This document shows, in pieces, positions 25,922 to 33,513 of a stretch of DNA of 64,000 nucleotides. The position numbers and the translations under genes are program-made. The DNA is from Lactococcus paracarnosus (GTDB lineage: Bacteria; Bacillota; Bacilli; Lactobacillales; Streptococcaceae): positions 186,001 to 250,000 of the forward strand of contig NZ_CP017195.1 in the NCBI RefSeq assembly GCF_006770285.1, in the 5' to 3' direction. The notes under the pieces were generated by a model, which saw nothing but the letters and a program-made list of their open reading frames with translations, ran no database searches and was not told the DNA's origin. How positions within the stretch are numbered: the first letter of the stretch is position 1; each line of letters opens with the position of its first letter.

Positions 25922-26371
25922 ATGGAAAATAATAAACAAGCACTCAGTCAAAAAATAGATTTATTTTTTACCAAGATTATGCAACTTGCTGAAAATAAGC
26001 AAGAGGTTTTACTAGGGAAATGTGAATCTGGAGCAGGATTGACAAATACACAAGAACATATTTTGATGTTACTACTACAAGATGAGCTGACCAATGCAGA
26101 ATTGGCGGAGATGCTGAATGTCTCGCCTGCAGCAGTAACGAAAGCTCTAAAAAAACTACAGCAGCTTAGCTTGGTATGCTCAGAAAAGTCGGCATCAGAC
26201 GCACGGATTGTCCTATGGCATTTGTCAGAAGAAGGTAGACCGATAGCCAAAGAACATGGGCATCATCATCAAGCGACGCTTGCGACGTATTCGGAAGTAG
26301 TGTCAGAGTTTTCAGATGAGGAACAAGAAACGATCATGGCATTTTTAGAAAAGATGGAGAGGAAGTTTTGA
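25922..26371 (+). CDS. adcR: Zinc-responsive MarR-family repressor AdcR/ZitR
   Basis: Winged-helix repressor of zinc uptake genes, 149 aa. It aligns throughout with pneumococcal AdcR, and its zinc ligands can be picked out: E28, C34, E45, H46, E111, H112 and H116 correspond to AdcR E24, C30, E41, H42, E107, H108 and H112. The recognition helix is [13 protein letters not shown] (residues 68-80). With zinc bound it would sit on the TTAACTGGTAAA box in its own promoter. It overlaps adcC by one base. Confidence 0.95.
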   Translation: MENNKQALSQKIDLFFTKIMQLAENKQEVLLGKCESGAGLTNTQEHILMLLLQDELTNAELAEMLNVSPAAVTKALKKLQQLSLVCSEKSASDARIVLWHLSEEGRPIAKEHGHHHQATLATYSEVVSEFSDEEQETIMAFLEKMERKF

Positions 26372-27114
26372 TGAGCTATATCAAAGTAAAGGATTTGAGT
26401 TTTGTTTATGATGCAGAGCCTGTCTTAGCGGGTGTCTCTTTTCAGATAGATGCTGGTGAATTTGTTACCCTGACAGGTGAAAATGGTGCGGCAAAATCAA
26501 CGCTTGTCAAGGCAAGTTTAGGGATTATCAAGCCTAAGACTGGTGAGATTACGATCGCCAAGCAAAATACAAAGGGTAAAAAATTAAGAATTTCCTATCT
26601 GCCACAGCAAATCGCGAGTTTTAATGCTGGGTTTCCAAGCACAGTCAAAGAGTTTGTCGTTAGTGGCCGATTCCCACGTAATGGCTGGTTTAAACGGGTA
26701 ACAGCACATGACTTGGAGCACGTCGAAAAATCACTTCGTTCAGTTGGTATGTGGGATCAACGTGATAAACGGATGGGTGCTTTATCTGGTGGTCAAAAAC
26801 AACGTATCGCAATCGCCAGAATGTTTGCCAGTGACCCAGATCTTTTTATCTTGGATGAGCCGACGACGGGAATGGATGATGTCAGTCGCTCAGATTTTTA
26901 TCGGTTGATGCACCATGCTGCGCATAAACATGGTAAAGCAGTCTTGATGATTACCCATGATGCAGCTGATGTCGCAGCCTTTGCAGATCGAAATATTCAC
27001 CTAGTACGTAAACAAAATACGCAATGGCGTTGTTTCAGTGTACATGAAGAGGCAACAGAGCTACCAGAAAATCAAGTAATAGATGGTAAGGAGAAAGAGG
27101 TGATGGGTGTTTAG
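26371..27114 (+). CDS. adcC: Zinc ABC transporter ATP-binding protein
   Basis: Cytoplasmic ATPase of the high-affinity zinc importer, 247 aa. Walker A is GENGAAKST (residues 38-46), where alanine replaces the usual glycine before the lysine. The same change is present in pneumococcal AdcC, so this is a family trait, not damage. Signature LSGGQKQR, Walker [11 protein letters not shown] and the switch histidine in MITHDAAD follow. The ATG at 26371 shares a base with the adcR stop (TGATG); a TTG three bases earlier is less likely. It overlaps adcB by 8 nt. Confidence 0.95.
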   Translation: MSYIKVKDLSFVYDAEPVLAGVSFQIDAGEFVTLTGENGAAKSTLVKASLGIIKPKTGEITIAKQNTKGKKLRISYLPQQIASFNAGFPSTVKEFVVSGRFPRNGWFKRVTAHDLEHVEKSLRSVGMWDQRDKRMGALSGGQKQRIAIARMFASDPDLFILDEPTTGMDDVSRSDFYRLMHHAAHKHGKAVLMITHDAADVAAFADRNIHLVRKQNTQWRCFSVHEEATELPENQVIDGKEKEVMGV

Positions 27115-27922
27115 TTTATTTCAATATGAGTTCATGCAACGTGCCTTTTTCGCGATTGTTGCTATGTCGTTATTTGCCCCCCTCTTGGGTGTGTTCTTAG
27201 TCCTGCGTCGTCAAAGTTTGATGAGTGATACGCTGAGTCATGTGTCGCTTGCTGGTGTTGCTTTTGGGTTATTTATCGGCATCTCACCGAACCTATCGAC
27301 GATTGCGGTTGTTATTTTAGCAGCTATTTTACTAGAATATTTAAGAAGACTCTATCGCAATTTTTTGGAAGTAGCGACAGCTATTCTGATGAGTCTTGGC
27401 CTATCCTTGGCCTTAATTTTTTCTAGTGCTGGTAGAGGCAAGGGCATTAATCTAGACCAATACCTATTTGGCTCTATCGTGACAGTCTCGCAGACCCAGG
27501 TTATCTTACTTGCAATACTTGCAGCCGTTGTTTTAATTGTCTTTATCTTGTTTATGCGTCCGATGTATGTCATGACTTTTGATGAAGATACAGCGCTAGT
27601 AGATGGTTTGCCTGTCAGAACGATGTCTGTTTTGTTCAATGTGGTAACAGGGGTCGCTATCGCCTTGATGATTCCAGTAGCTGGTGCCTTGTTAGTTTCA
27701 GCGATCATGGTCATGCCAGCGTCAATTGCCATGAGACTTGGCTTGACCTTTAAACGCGTGCTTGCCCTGTCTGTTCTTATCGGATTCGTCGGCATGCTCT
27801 CTGGTCTGGTCATTTCTTATGAGAGTGGCGCCCCCGCTAGTGCGACGATTACGCTTGTCTTTGTCGCAGTCTTTATTGTCACACTCCTTGCTCAAAAACT
27901 AATGGGATTGGCTAAAGGCTAA
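27107..27922 (+). CDS. adcB: Zinc ABC transporter permease
   Basis: Membrane subunit of the zinc importer, 271 aa, ABC-3 (ZnuB/AdcB) family with seven to eight hydrophobic helices. The family stretch [22 protein letters not shown] occurs in two runs near residues 31-52, with [19 protein letters not shown] near residue 188. It starts at GTG within adcC, with GAGGTGAT upstream. The zinc-binding lipoprotein (AdcA/ZitS) that completes the system is not next to it. Confidence 0.95.
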   Translation: MFSLFQYEFMQRAFFAIVAMSLFAPLLGVFLVLRRQSLMSDTLSHVSLAGVAFGLFIGISPNLSTIAVVILAAILLEYLRRLYRNFLEVATAILMSLGLSLALIFSSAGRGKGINLDQYLFGSIVTVSQTQVILLAILAAVVLIVFILFMRPMYVMTFDEDTALVDGLPVRTMSVLFNVVTGVAIALMIPVAGALLVSAIMVMPASIAMRLGLTFKRVLALSVLIGFVGMLSGLVISYESGAPASATITLVFVAVFIVTLLAQKLMGLAKG

Positions 27923-27929
27923 GAGTTTC

Positions 27930-28265
27930 ATGGTTAAACTTACAAATCTTGTCTTATCGTTTTTATTAGAAGTTATGGCGGTAGTCGTTCTCGGTTATGT
28001 GGGGTTTACCCTTGAGGTGTCCAAGGTAACTTGCTTCATAGCTGGCCTAGGTCTACCTATCGTATTTATTTTGATTTGGGGGAGATTTTGTGCCCCAGCT
28101 TCGCCTCATCGGCTATCAGGTCTGTGGCTGATCTGTCTAAAACTACTTATGTTTTGTCTTGCTGCCGTGTCACTTTTTTTGACCAATGGCTTCTTGATTT
28201 CGATCTTATTTTTTGTCCTTGTTATCCTGAATATTGGGATGAGCATACGATTTAAAACGCTATAG
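27930..28265 (+). CDS. Small membrane protein, YrdB/DUF2568 family
   Basis: 111 aa with four predicted hydrophobic segments. The family block IVFILIWGRFCAPASPHRLS near residue 45 fits DUF2568. Function is unknown. It follows adcB by 7 nt and comes before the operon terminator, so it is likely co-transcribed with the zinc uptake genes. The ribosome binding site is weak. Confidence 0.75.
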   Translation: MVKLTNLVLSFLLEVMAVVVLGYVGFTLEVSKVTCFIAGLGLPIVFILIWGRFCAPASPHRLSGLWLICLKLLMFCLAAVSLFLTNGFLISILFFVLVILNIGMSIRFKTL

Positions 28266-28267
28266 AA

Positions 28268-28302
28268 AAAATCCAGACCGTCATTGTGACGGTCTGGATT
28301 TT
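28268..28302. terminator. Bidirectional terminator between adc operon and DUF1304 gene
   Basis: A perfect 16-bp stem (28268-28283 with 28287-28302) with loop TTG has A-rich and T-rich flanks on both sides. It lies between converging genes. Confidence 0.85.
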
Positions 28303-28335
28303 CTTATATCTTAGTTAACAGAGTTATTCGCTTGC

Positions 28336-28695
28336 TTAGAAGAAGGTAGATATGAGCGCTAATATCGCTAAACCACCTTGTGTTAAGATAATTTTTTTAT
28401 TGCTTGTAAAACTACCGTACAAAGCAACTAGAATGATGTAAATTAAGATCAGTCTGTTGATTTCCATAGATGCACTAGAAAAGAAATTAGCATAGAGTAA
28501 GCCGATACCGATCAAACCATTATAGATACCTTGGTTTTTAAACAAGGCTGTTACAGACTCTCTTTTGAGTTCTTCTTGTGCCATATTAAAGACTTTTCCG
28601 GTCGCTTCAGATGTTGTTGCGATACTTTCTAAGTACATGATGTAAAAGAATTCTAAAGCAACTAAAGTGCTCAAAATCATTGATAAAAGTGACAT
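28336..28695 (-). CDS. DUF1304 family membrane protein
   Basis: 119 aa with about four hydrophobic segments. The family core KNQGIYNGLIGIGLLYANF near residue 53 and the early VALEFFYIMYLES are characteristic of DUF1304, whose function is not known. AAGGAG lies before the ATG. It is the third gene in a minus-strand series after a MarR regulator and a nitroreductase. A half-match to the MarR operator (GACTTATC in 28736-28747) lies upstream, so it may belong to the same stress regulon. Confidence 0.8.
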   Translation of the reverse strand: MSLLSMILSTLVALEFFYIMYLESIATTSEATGKVFNMAQEELKRESVTALFKNQGIYNGLIGIGLLYANFFSSASMEINRLILIYIILVALYGSFTSNKKIILTQGGLAILALISTFF

Positions 28696-28770
28696 ATAGG
28701 TTCTCCTTCATAAAAGCTTATAACTCCTGCTTGTTAAGATAAGTCATAAGTGTTGGGTAGTATTGGGTGA

Positions 28771-29427
28771 TTATTTAAATTCAGTAATTTTTTCTGCAGG
28801 TAAGCGAACAGATGTGTAACCAGCTTCAGCGGCTTTTCCGATAGATACGACCATAACTGGTACGTAACGTTCTTTGTCAAGATCAAACGCTTCAGCTAAT
28901 TGGTCACTTTCGAAACCACCGATTGGATTTGTATCATACCCATGGGCACGTGCAACAAGCATGAATTGCATTGCAGCTAAGCTTGTATCGACTTTAACAA
29001 CATCGTTCATTTGTGCTGTGGTAAAGTTATCGTAAAAAGGAATGATAGAAGCCAATTGGCGATCTCTCACGTCTTGTGGCATTTTGCCTTCTGCTACAGC
29101 TTGATCATAAATTTCTTCACCAAGTGTTTGACATGCCATATCTCCAAAAAAGAGGACCATTGCAGCTGATGTATCATTTTGAAGTGCGTTGAAACGAACG
29201 AGTGGTTTCAAGATTGCTTTTTGCTCATCACTTTCAACAACGACAAAACGCCATGGTTGCATGTTAACAGATGAAGGAGCAATCGTTGCTTCTTGGATCA
29301 TTTCTAGCATTTCTTCGTGAGAAATTTTAACTGATTCGTCATAAGCACGGATAGATTTTCTACCGAAAGTGATATCAGCGAAGTCGTTGTTTTTAAGGTT
29401 ATGTGTCATTTTATGGTCTTCTTTCAT
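28771..29427 (-). CDS. Nitroreductase family protein
   Basis: Probable FMN-dependent NAD(P)H oxidoreductase of 218 aa. FMN-binding marks are RKSIRAYD near residue 23, APSSVNMQPWRFVVVES near residue 51, and the C-terminal NPIGGF near residue 166. Such enzymes reduce quinones or nitroaromatics, or recycle flavin; the substrate cannot be read here. The first ATG overlaps the MarR stop by four bases (ATGA). A second ATG at 29409 is equally possible, since neither has a strong ribosome binding site. Confidence 0.9.
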   Translation of the reverse strand: MKEDHKMTHNLKNNDFADITFGRKSIRAYDESVKISHEEMLEMIQEATIAPSSVNMQPWRFVVVESDEQKAILKPLVRFNALQNDTSAAMVLFFGDMACQTLGEEIYDQAVAEGKMPQDVRDRQLASIIPFYDNFTTAQMNDVVKVDTSLAAMQFMLVARAHGYDTNPIGGFESDQLAEAFDLDKERYVPVMVVSIGKAAEAGYTSVRLPAEKITEFK

Positions 29428-29831
29428 TTTACTAGTCTAGTTAAGAGGTCAAGGAGTGTCTCTTCTTCTGCTTGACTTAAGGGAAGGTGGATTTTATTGC
29501 TGTTAGCATCATAGTGTGTTTCACAGGATGCTAGCGCTTCATTTGCTTGGGCAGTTGCACTGACGAAGACTTCACGATTATTCGCTTTGTTTCTCTCTCG
29601 CGTCACGTAGTGTTTGTCTTCTAGTACTTTTAGGTGCCTGGTGACTGCCGCACTGTCTATCTTTAATGCATTTTGCAATGTTGACTGAGGAGACTTACCA
29701 TGTTCTTTTAGAAACATGATCAATTCATATCGCGTAATGCTAAAGCCAGTTTCTTTTTCAAATTTAGTCGTTATTTCTTGGTTGACCAGTTTGATCTGAT
29801 AAAAAAGTTTGCTTATATGTCTTATATTCAA
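29424..29831 (-). CDS. MarR-family transcriptional regulator
   Basis: Winged-helix regulator of 135 aa, with helix-turn-helix STLQNALKIDSAAVTRHLKVLEDK near residues 54-77 in two runs and the wing RERNKANNREVFVS. It probably represses itself and the overlapping nitroreductase gene in response to a small electrophile or quinone. Two tandem palindromic sites lie at its start point. No cysteine sits near the N-terminus (the only one is in ASCETH near residue 105), so a thiol switch of the OhrR kind is not obvious. Confidence 0.88.
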   Translation of the reverse strand: MNIRHISKLFYQIKLVNQEITTKFEKETGFSITRYELIMFLKEHGKSPQSTLQNALKIDSAAVTRHLKVLEDKHYVTRERNKANNREVFVSATAQANEALASCETHYDANSNKIHLPLSQAEEETLLDLLTRLVK

Positions 29832-29847
29832 TCAATGCTCCTTTCTG

Positions 29848-29902
29848 TTGACTTATCAATCGTTGACTAGTCAATTATAAAATATTTCTCATGACTTGTA
29901 AA
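29848..29902 (-). promoter_or_regulatory. Promoter and tandem operators of the MarR-nitroreductase unit
   Basis: On the minus strand: TTACAA (29902-29897), 17 bp, TATAAT (29879-29874). The perfect palindrome TTGACTAGTCAA (29863-29874) and the near copy TTGACTTATCAA (29848-29859) are 15 bp apart and cover the start site, as expected for autorepression by a MarR dimer. Confidence 0.65.
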
Positions 29903-29952
29903 CTAATTTGATTTGAGATCAAGATAATGTTTAAGGTACATCTAGCAAAGTA

Positions 29953-29961
29953 TGTTAAAAT
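29953..29961 (+). promoter_or_regulatory. pbp2a promoter, probably giving a leaderless mRNA
   Basis: TGTTAAAAT is an extended -10 box ending six bases before the pbp2a ATG, the same geometry as for ispE. Initiation would fall at the start codon. Confidence 0.45.
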
Positions 29962-29967
29962 AAGGCT

Positions 29968-32115
29968 ATGACAGAAAATGAACAAAAGAGAACTAGTCTG
30001 AGTCGGTCACAAAAAAATAGTGATCCAGAGCTAGATCGTAAAGTAAAAATCAAGAAACGACAACTGATACCAGCACCAATAAAACGGTTCTGGAAAAAAT
30101 ATAATTTGACAAAGATTGTGATTGCCATCGTTCTTTTTGTGGTGCTAGCAACTGCGAGCTACCTATTATTTTTAGCGAAAACAGCTGATGTGCAAACCCT
30201 TAAACAGTCGATGGAGGCACGCACTGAGATTATCGATAAAAACGGTAAATCAGCAGGGACCATGTATGGTCAAAAAGGGACGATCGTTAAGTTTGAGGAT
30301 ATTTCGGATAATATCAAAAATGCAGTCGTGGCCACTGAGGATAGGACATTCTATAAGAATAGCGGAATTAATATCAAACGCACTATCCTTGCAGTCATGA
30401 CCTTGGGTAAATTCGGTGGTGGGTCGACGATTACCCAACAACTAGCTAAGAATGCCTATTTAACGCAGAAACAAACGGTTGACCGTAAGGCTAAGGAACT
30501 TTTCTTGGCACTTGAGATTAACAAAAAATATGAGAAAAATGACATCCTGACCATGTATCTAAATAACTCTTATTTTGGCAATGGGATATGGGGGATACAA
30601 GATGCAAGTCTCAAATATTATGGGAAATCAGCTAAAGACATCTCAGTAGAGCAGGCTGCGACATTAGTCGGTATTTTAAAATGGCCGGAAGCTTACAATC
30701 CCCTTTATAAGGAAGGGAAATTTGCTAAGGATCGTCGTGATACCGTTTTGCAAAATATGGTGAATACAAAATTTATCACCCAAGACATTGCAATTGCTGG
30801 CATGCAGGTTGGCATTACCAGCAATTTAGCGGATGCATATGTTGGCAAAGATGATGACTATAATTATCCAAGTTATTTTGATGCAGTTATTCAAGAAGCA
30901 ATCAGCAAATATGGGTTAACTGAACAGGATATTTTAAATAATGGCTACAAGATATACACAGGGTTAGATCAAGGCATGCAGACTGGCATGCAGACAACCT
31001 ATGCGAATACAAGCCAGTTTCCAGTAGCATCTGACGGCGTGAGTGCCCAATCTGCATCGGTAGCACTAGATCCTAGGAGTGGGGAAGTTGAGGCCTTAAT
31101 AGGTCGCGTGCCAACGGCTGAACACAACAGCTTCCGAGGCTTTAACTTTGCGACGCAATCTGGACGTAGTCCTGGTTCCACAATCAAACCCTTGATTGTT
31201 TATACACCGGCTATGGAAGCAGGATGGTCGATTAATAAAACAGTTCATGACCAAGCAACTGACTACGACGGGTGGGCCCCCTTGAATGCAGATAGACGCT
31301 GGCATGGTGATATGCCCTTATATCAAGCGCTCACTAAGTCCTATAATATTCCAGCGATCAATACCTTTAAGTCAGTCGGTATTCAAACAGGTATCGCTAA
31401 AGGTAAGCAGTTTGGCTTAAACTTAACAAGTAAAAATGACAATTTAACAACTGCATTAGGCGCTGGTGTTGAAACCAATCCATGGCAGATGGCACAAGCC
31501 TATGCAACATTCGCTAACGATGGGATTATGAATGATGCCCATCTTATCAAGAAAATTACCAATGCGAGTGGTCAAACAATTGCAACAGCTAAAGTTAAGT
31601 CAACACGTGTCATTGATAGTAAAACAGCACAGAAGATGACAAGTATGATGCTAGGTACCTACACAAATGGGACAGGGGTTTATGCTGCGCCCTATGGCTA
31701 CACGCTTGCAGGTAAGACAGGCACAAATGAAGATATCGACCAGTGGGTTATTGGCTATACACCAGATGTTGTGATGACCCTTTGGCTCGGCTATGAAAAT
31801 CCGCAGAGTCCGCTACACCGACTAGATGATACATCAGCGGGTACAGCATCTACTGTTTTCAGAACGATGTCGAGTGCGATTCTACCTGAGACCAATAAGA
31901 CACAGTTTACAGAAGAAAATGCTTATAGTCTAGCTGGACTAGATCCAGTTACCAACCCATCAAAAGATCAAGCGACAACGGATGTGGTTAATGAAGCTAA
32001 GGATAAAACAAAGGCAATCACAGATAAAGCTAAGAACTTCACCGATAAAGCCGGTGAGAAAGTGAAAGAAGTTGGTGGTAGCATCTGGGACAGAGTTAAG
32101 TCATTGTTTGACTAG
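29968..32115 (+). CDS. pbp2a: Bifunctional penicillin-binding protein, class A (PBP2a)
   Basis: Membrane-anchored peptidoglycan synthase of 715 aa. It has a basic cytoplasmic N-terminus, one membrane helix (about residues 47-70), a GT51 glycosyltransferase domain (catalytic E124 in ATEDRTFY; GGSTITQQLAKN near 151) and a transpeptidase domain with SxxK at S404-K407, SYN at 458-460 and KTGT at 583-586. The C-terminal tail is rich in lysine and acidic residues. It polymerises and cross-links cell-wall glycan. The order pbp2a-rpmG-secE-nusG is conserved in streptococci. Confidence 0.96.
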   Translation: MTENEQKRTSLSRSQKNSDPELDRKVKIKKRQLIPAPIKRFWKKYNLTKIVIAIVLFVVLATASYLLFLAKTADVQTLKQSMEARTEIIDKNGKSAGTMYGQKGTIVKFEDISDNIKNAVVATEDRTFYKNSGINIKRTILAVMTLGKFGGGSTITQQLAKNAYLTQKQTVDRKAKELFLALEINKKYEKNDILTMYLNNSYFGNGIWGIQDASLKYYGKSAKDISVEQAATLVGILKWPEAYNPLYKEGKFAKDRRDTVLQNMVNTKFITQDIAIAGMQVGITSNLADAYVGKDDDYNYPSYFDAVIQEAISKYGLTEQDILNNGYKIYTGLDQGMQTGMQTTYANTSQFPVASDGVSAQSASVALDPRSGEVEALIGRVPTAEHNSFRGFNFATQSGRSPGSTIKPLIVYTPAMEAGWSINKTVHDQATDYDGWAPLNADRRWHGDMPLYQALTKSYNIPAINTFKSVGIQTGIAKGKQFGLNLTSKNDNLTTALGAGVETNPWQMAQAYATFANDGIMNDAHLIKKITNASGQTIATAKVKSTRVIDSKTAQKMTSMMLGTYTNGTGVYAAPYGYTLAGKTGTNEDIDQWVIGYTPDVVMTLWLGYENPQSPLHRLDDTSAGTASTVFRTMSSAILPETNKTQFTEENAYSLAGLDPVTNPSKDQATTDVVNEAKDKTKAITDKAKNFTDKAGEKVKEVGGSIWDRVKSLFD

Positions 32116-32126
32116 TCAGCTATTTT

Positions 32127-32153
32127 TTGATAAAATTATGTGTCAGATATAAT
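32127..32153 (+). promoter_or_regulatory. Possible promoter for rpmG-secE
   Basis: TTGATA (32127-32132) and a perfect TATAAT (32148-32153) with a short 15-bp spacer (16 bp if TTTGAT is used). A leader of about 180 nt follows, in which I see no gene. Confidence 0.4.
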
Positions 32154-32338
32154 GAAGATAGTGTATGGCATAAAAATATAGAAGTGATACGTTGTTAAGG
32201 TAAACAGCTTGTAAAGAGCATTACATCTAGGGATTCTGGAAAGCGTTCTGAGAAAAATAGTGAAGTCGGCAGCCTTGGATAGGATGATTGAGTGAATTGT
32301 TTTTGCAACTGTGTCAGTTAATTGATAAAGGAGTAGCC

Positions 32339-32488
32339 ATGATAAAAAAATCAAGCCTTGCTTGTACGGTCTGTGGATCTAGGAACTATTCAGTAACTGT
32401 TAGTTCGAATGGACGTGACAAACGTCTTGAAGTTAATAAATTTTGTAAAGTTTGTGGGAAGTACAGCCTGCATAAGGAGACCAGATAA
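32339..32488 (+). CDS. rpmG: 50S ribosomal protein L33
   Basis: 49-aa zinc-ribbon form of bL33 (two pairs: CTVC near residue 10 and CKVC near 37). AAGGAG precedes the ATG. Its stop overlaps the secE start (TAATG). Zinc-containing and zinc-free L33 paralogues often coexist; this is the zinc-containing type. Confidence 0.93.
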   Translation: MIKKSSLACTVCGSRNYSVTVSSNGRDKRLEVNKFCKVCGKYSLHKETR

Positions 32489-32682
32489 TGTTTAAATTCA
32501 TCAATTCAATTGTTGCTGAAATGAAGTTGGTAACTTGGCCAACTCGATCAGAAGCCACTAAAGATTTCGGTATGGTCCTGCAATACTCTGCATTTTTCAT
32601 GATTTTTATCGTCATTTTTGACTGGCTAGTCAAAAGTGGTGTGACACAAATCGTTAAAATGTTAGTCCCAATGATCAAATAA
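32488..32682 (+). CDS. secE: Preprotein translocase subunit SecE
   Basis: 64-aa single-span membrane protein that clamps SecY in the protein-export channel. It has the amphipathic VAEMKLVTWPTRSEATKD segment (residues 9-26), typical of SecE, then the membrane helix. The ATG shares a base with the rpmG stop, with AGGAGA upstream. nusG follows after an intergenic promoter. Confidence 0.95.
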   Translation: MFKFINSIVAEMKLVTWPTRSEATKDFGMVLQYSAFFMIFIVIFDWLVKSGVTQIVKMLVPMIK

Positions 32683-32684
32683 TA

Positions 32685-32693
32685 TGTTATAAT
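32685..32693 (+). promoter_or_regulatory. nusG promoter, extended -10
   Basis: TGTTATAAT, a perfect extended -10 box just after the secE stop, lies about 115 nt before nusG. No convincing -35 box. Confidence 0.55.
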
Positions 32694-32808
32694 AATGGAA
32701 ATAGGCGATGAGCCTTTTTCTTATACTAAAAATAACGAAGTATGAGTATTACAGGAACGAATGACTAGCGTAAAATGGTATAAAAACCGTTATCATAAAG
32801 GAGAAAAC

Positions 32809-33402
32809 ATGTCAGAAGCATTTGAAGAAAATATTGAACAAGCAGCAGCTCAAGAGCAAACAGTTAATTTCGACCAAGGGTGGTTCGTCATTCAGACCTA
32901 TTCTGGTTATGAAAACAAAGTAAAAGAGAACTTGCTTGAACGTGCACAAACTTACAATATGACTGATAATATTTTGCGCATTGAAATTCCGACAGAAACT
33001 GTTGACAAAGAAGTGAACGGTAAACGTAAAGAAGTAGAAGAAAACTTATTTCCAGGTTATGTCTTAGTTGAGATGAACATGACTGATGAAGCATGGTTTG
33101 TTGTGCGTAATACGCCAAACGTCACAGGATTCGTCGGCTCCCATGGTAACCGCTCGAAACCGACACCATTATTTGAGGAAGAAATCCAAGAAATTCTTCA
33201 AGGAATGGGTAAAGTGGTACGCGAGATTACCTTTGACATCTATGTTGGTAAACGCGTTAAAATTATAGATGGTGCCTTCTCAGGATTTGAAGGCCCGATT
33301 ACTGAAGTAAACGGGGATAAATTGAAAGTTATCGTGGATATGTTTGGTCGTGAAACACCAGTCGAACTTGATGCGCAACAAGTAGATGAATTGGATCATT
33401 AA
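32809..33402 (+). CDS. nusG: Transcription termination/antitermination factor NusG
   Basis: RNA polymerase-binding elongation factor. The NGN domain starts at WFVIQTYSGYENKVKENL near residue 25 and the KOW motif at VGKRVKIIDGAFSGFEGP near 146. The start at 32809 has AAAGGAG upstream; an in-frame ATG at 32761 has none. Compared with short NusG proteins it has about 24 extra N-terminal residues, strongly acidic and glutamine-rich. Total 197 aa. Confidence 0.96.
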   Translation: MSEAFEENIEQAAAQEQTVNFDQGWFVIQTYSGYENKVKENLLERAQTYNMTDNILRIEIPTETVDKEVNGKRKEVEENLFPGYVLVEMNMTDEAWFVVRNTPNVTGFVGSHGNRSKPTPLFEEEIQEILQGMGKVVREITFDIYVGKRVKIIDGAFSGFEGPITEVNGDKLKVIVDMFGRETPVELDAQQVDELDH

Positions 33403-33422
33403 TCACTTACCGTAAAATTAGT

Positions 33423-33452
33423 AAAAAGCTTCCTAATAGTGGGAAGCTTTTT
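33423..33452 (+). terminator. Terminator after nusG
   Basis: An 11-bp stem, AAAAAGCTTCC with GGAAGCTTTTT, with an 8-nt loop. Confidence 0.85.
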
Positions 33453-33479
33453 GAAATATTCTGATAATTGTGCTACAAT
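33451..33479 (+). promoter_or_regulatory. thrC promoter
   Basis: TTGAAA (33451-33456), 17-bp spacer, TACAAT (33474-33479). It begins within the nusG terminator's T run. Confidence 0.65.
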
Positions 33480-33513
33480 TGGGTAAACAATAATCCCAAC
33501 AAAGAGGTAGGAA

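Noticed and set aside
26371..27114. Damaged P-loop in AdcC (GENGAAKST)
   Set aside because: The same alanine occurs in pneumococcal AdcC as I recall it, so this is a normal family variant.
27352..27813. A 153-codon minus-strand frame inside adcB
   Set aside because: Composition mirrors the hydrophobic codons of AdcB on the other strand. No domain seen.
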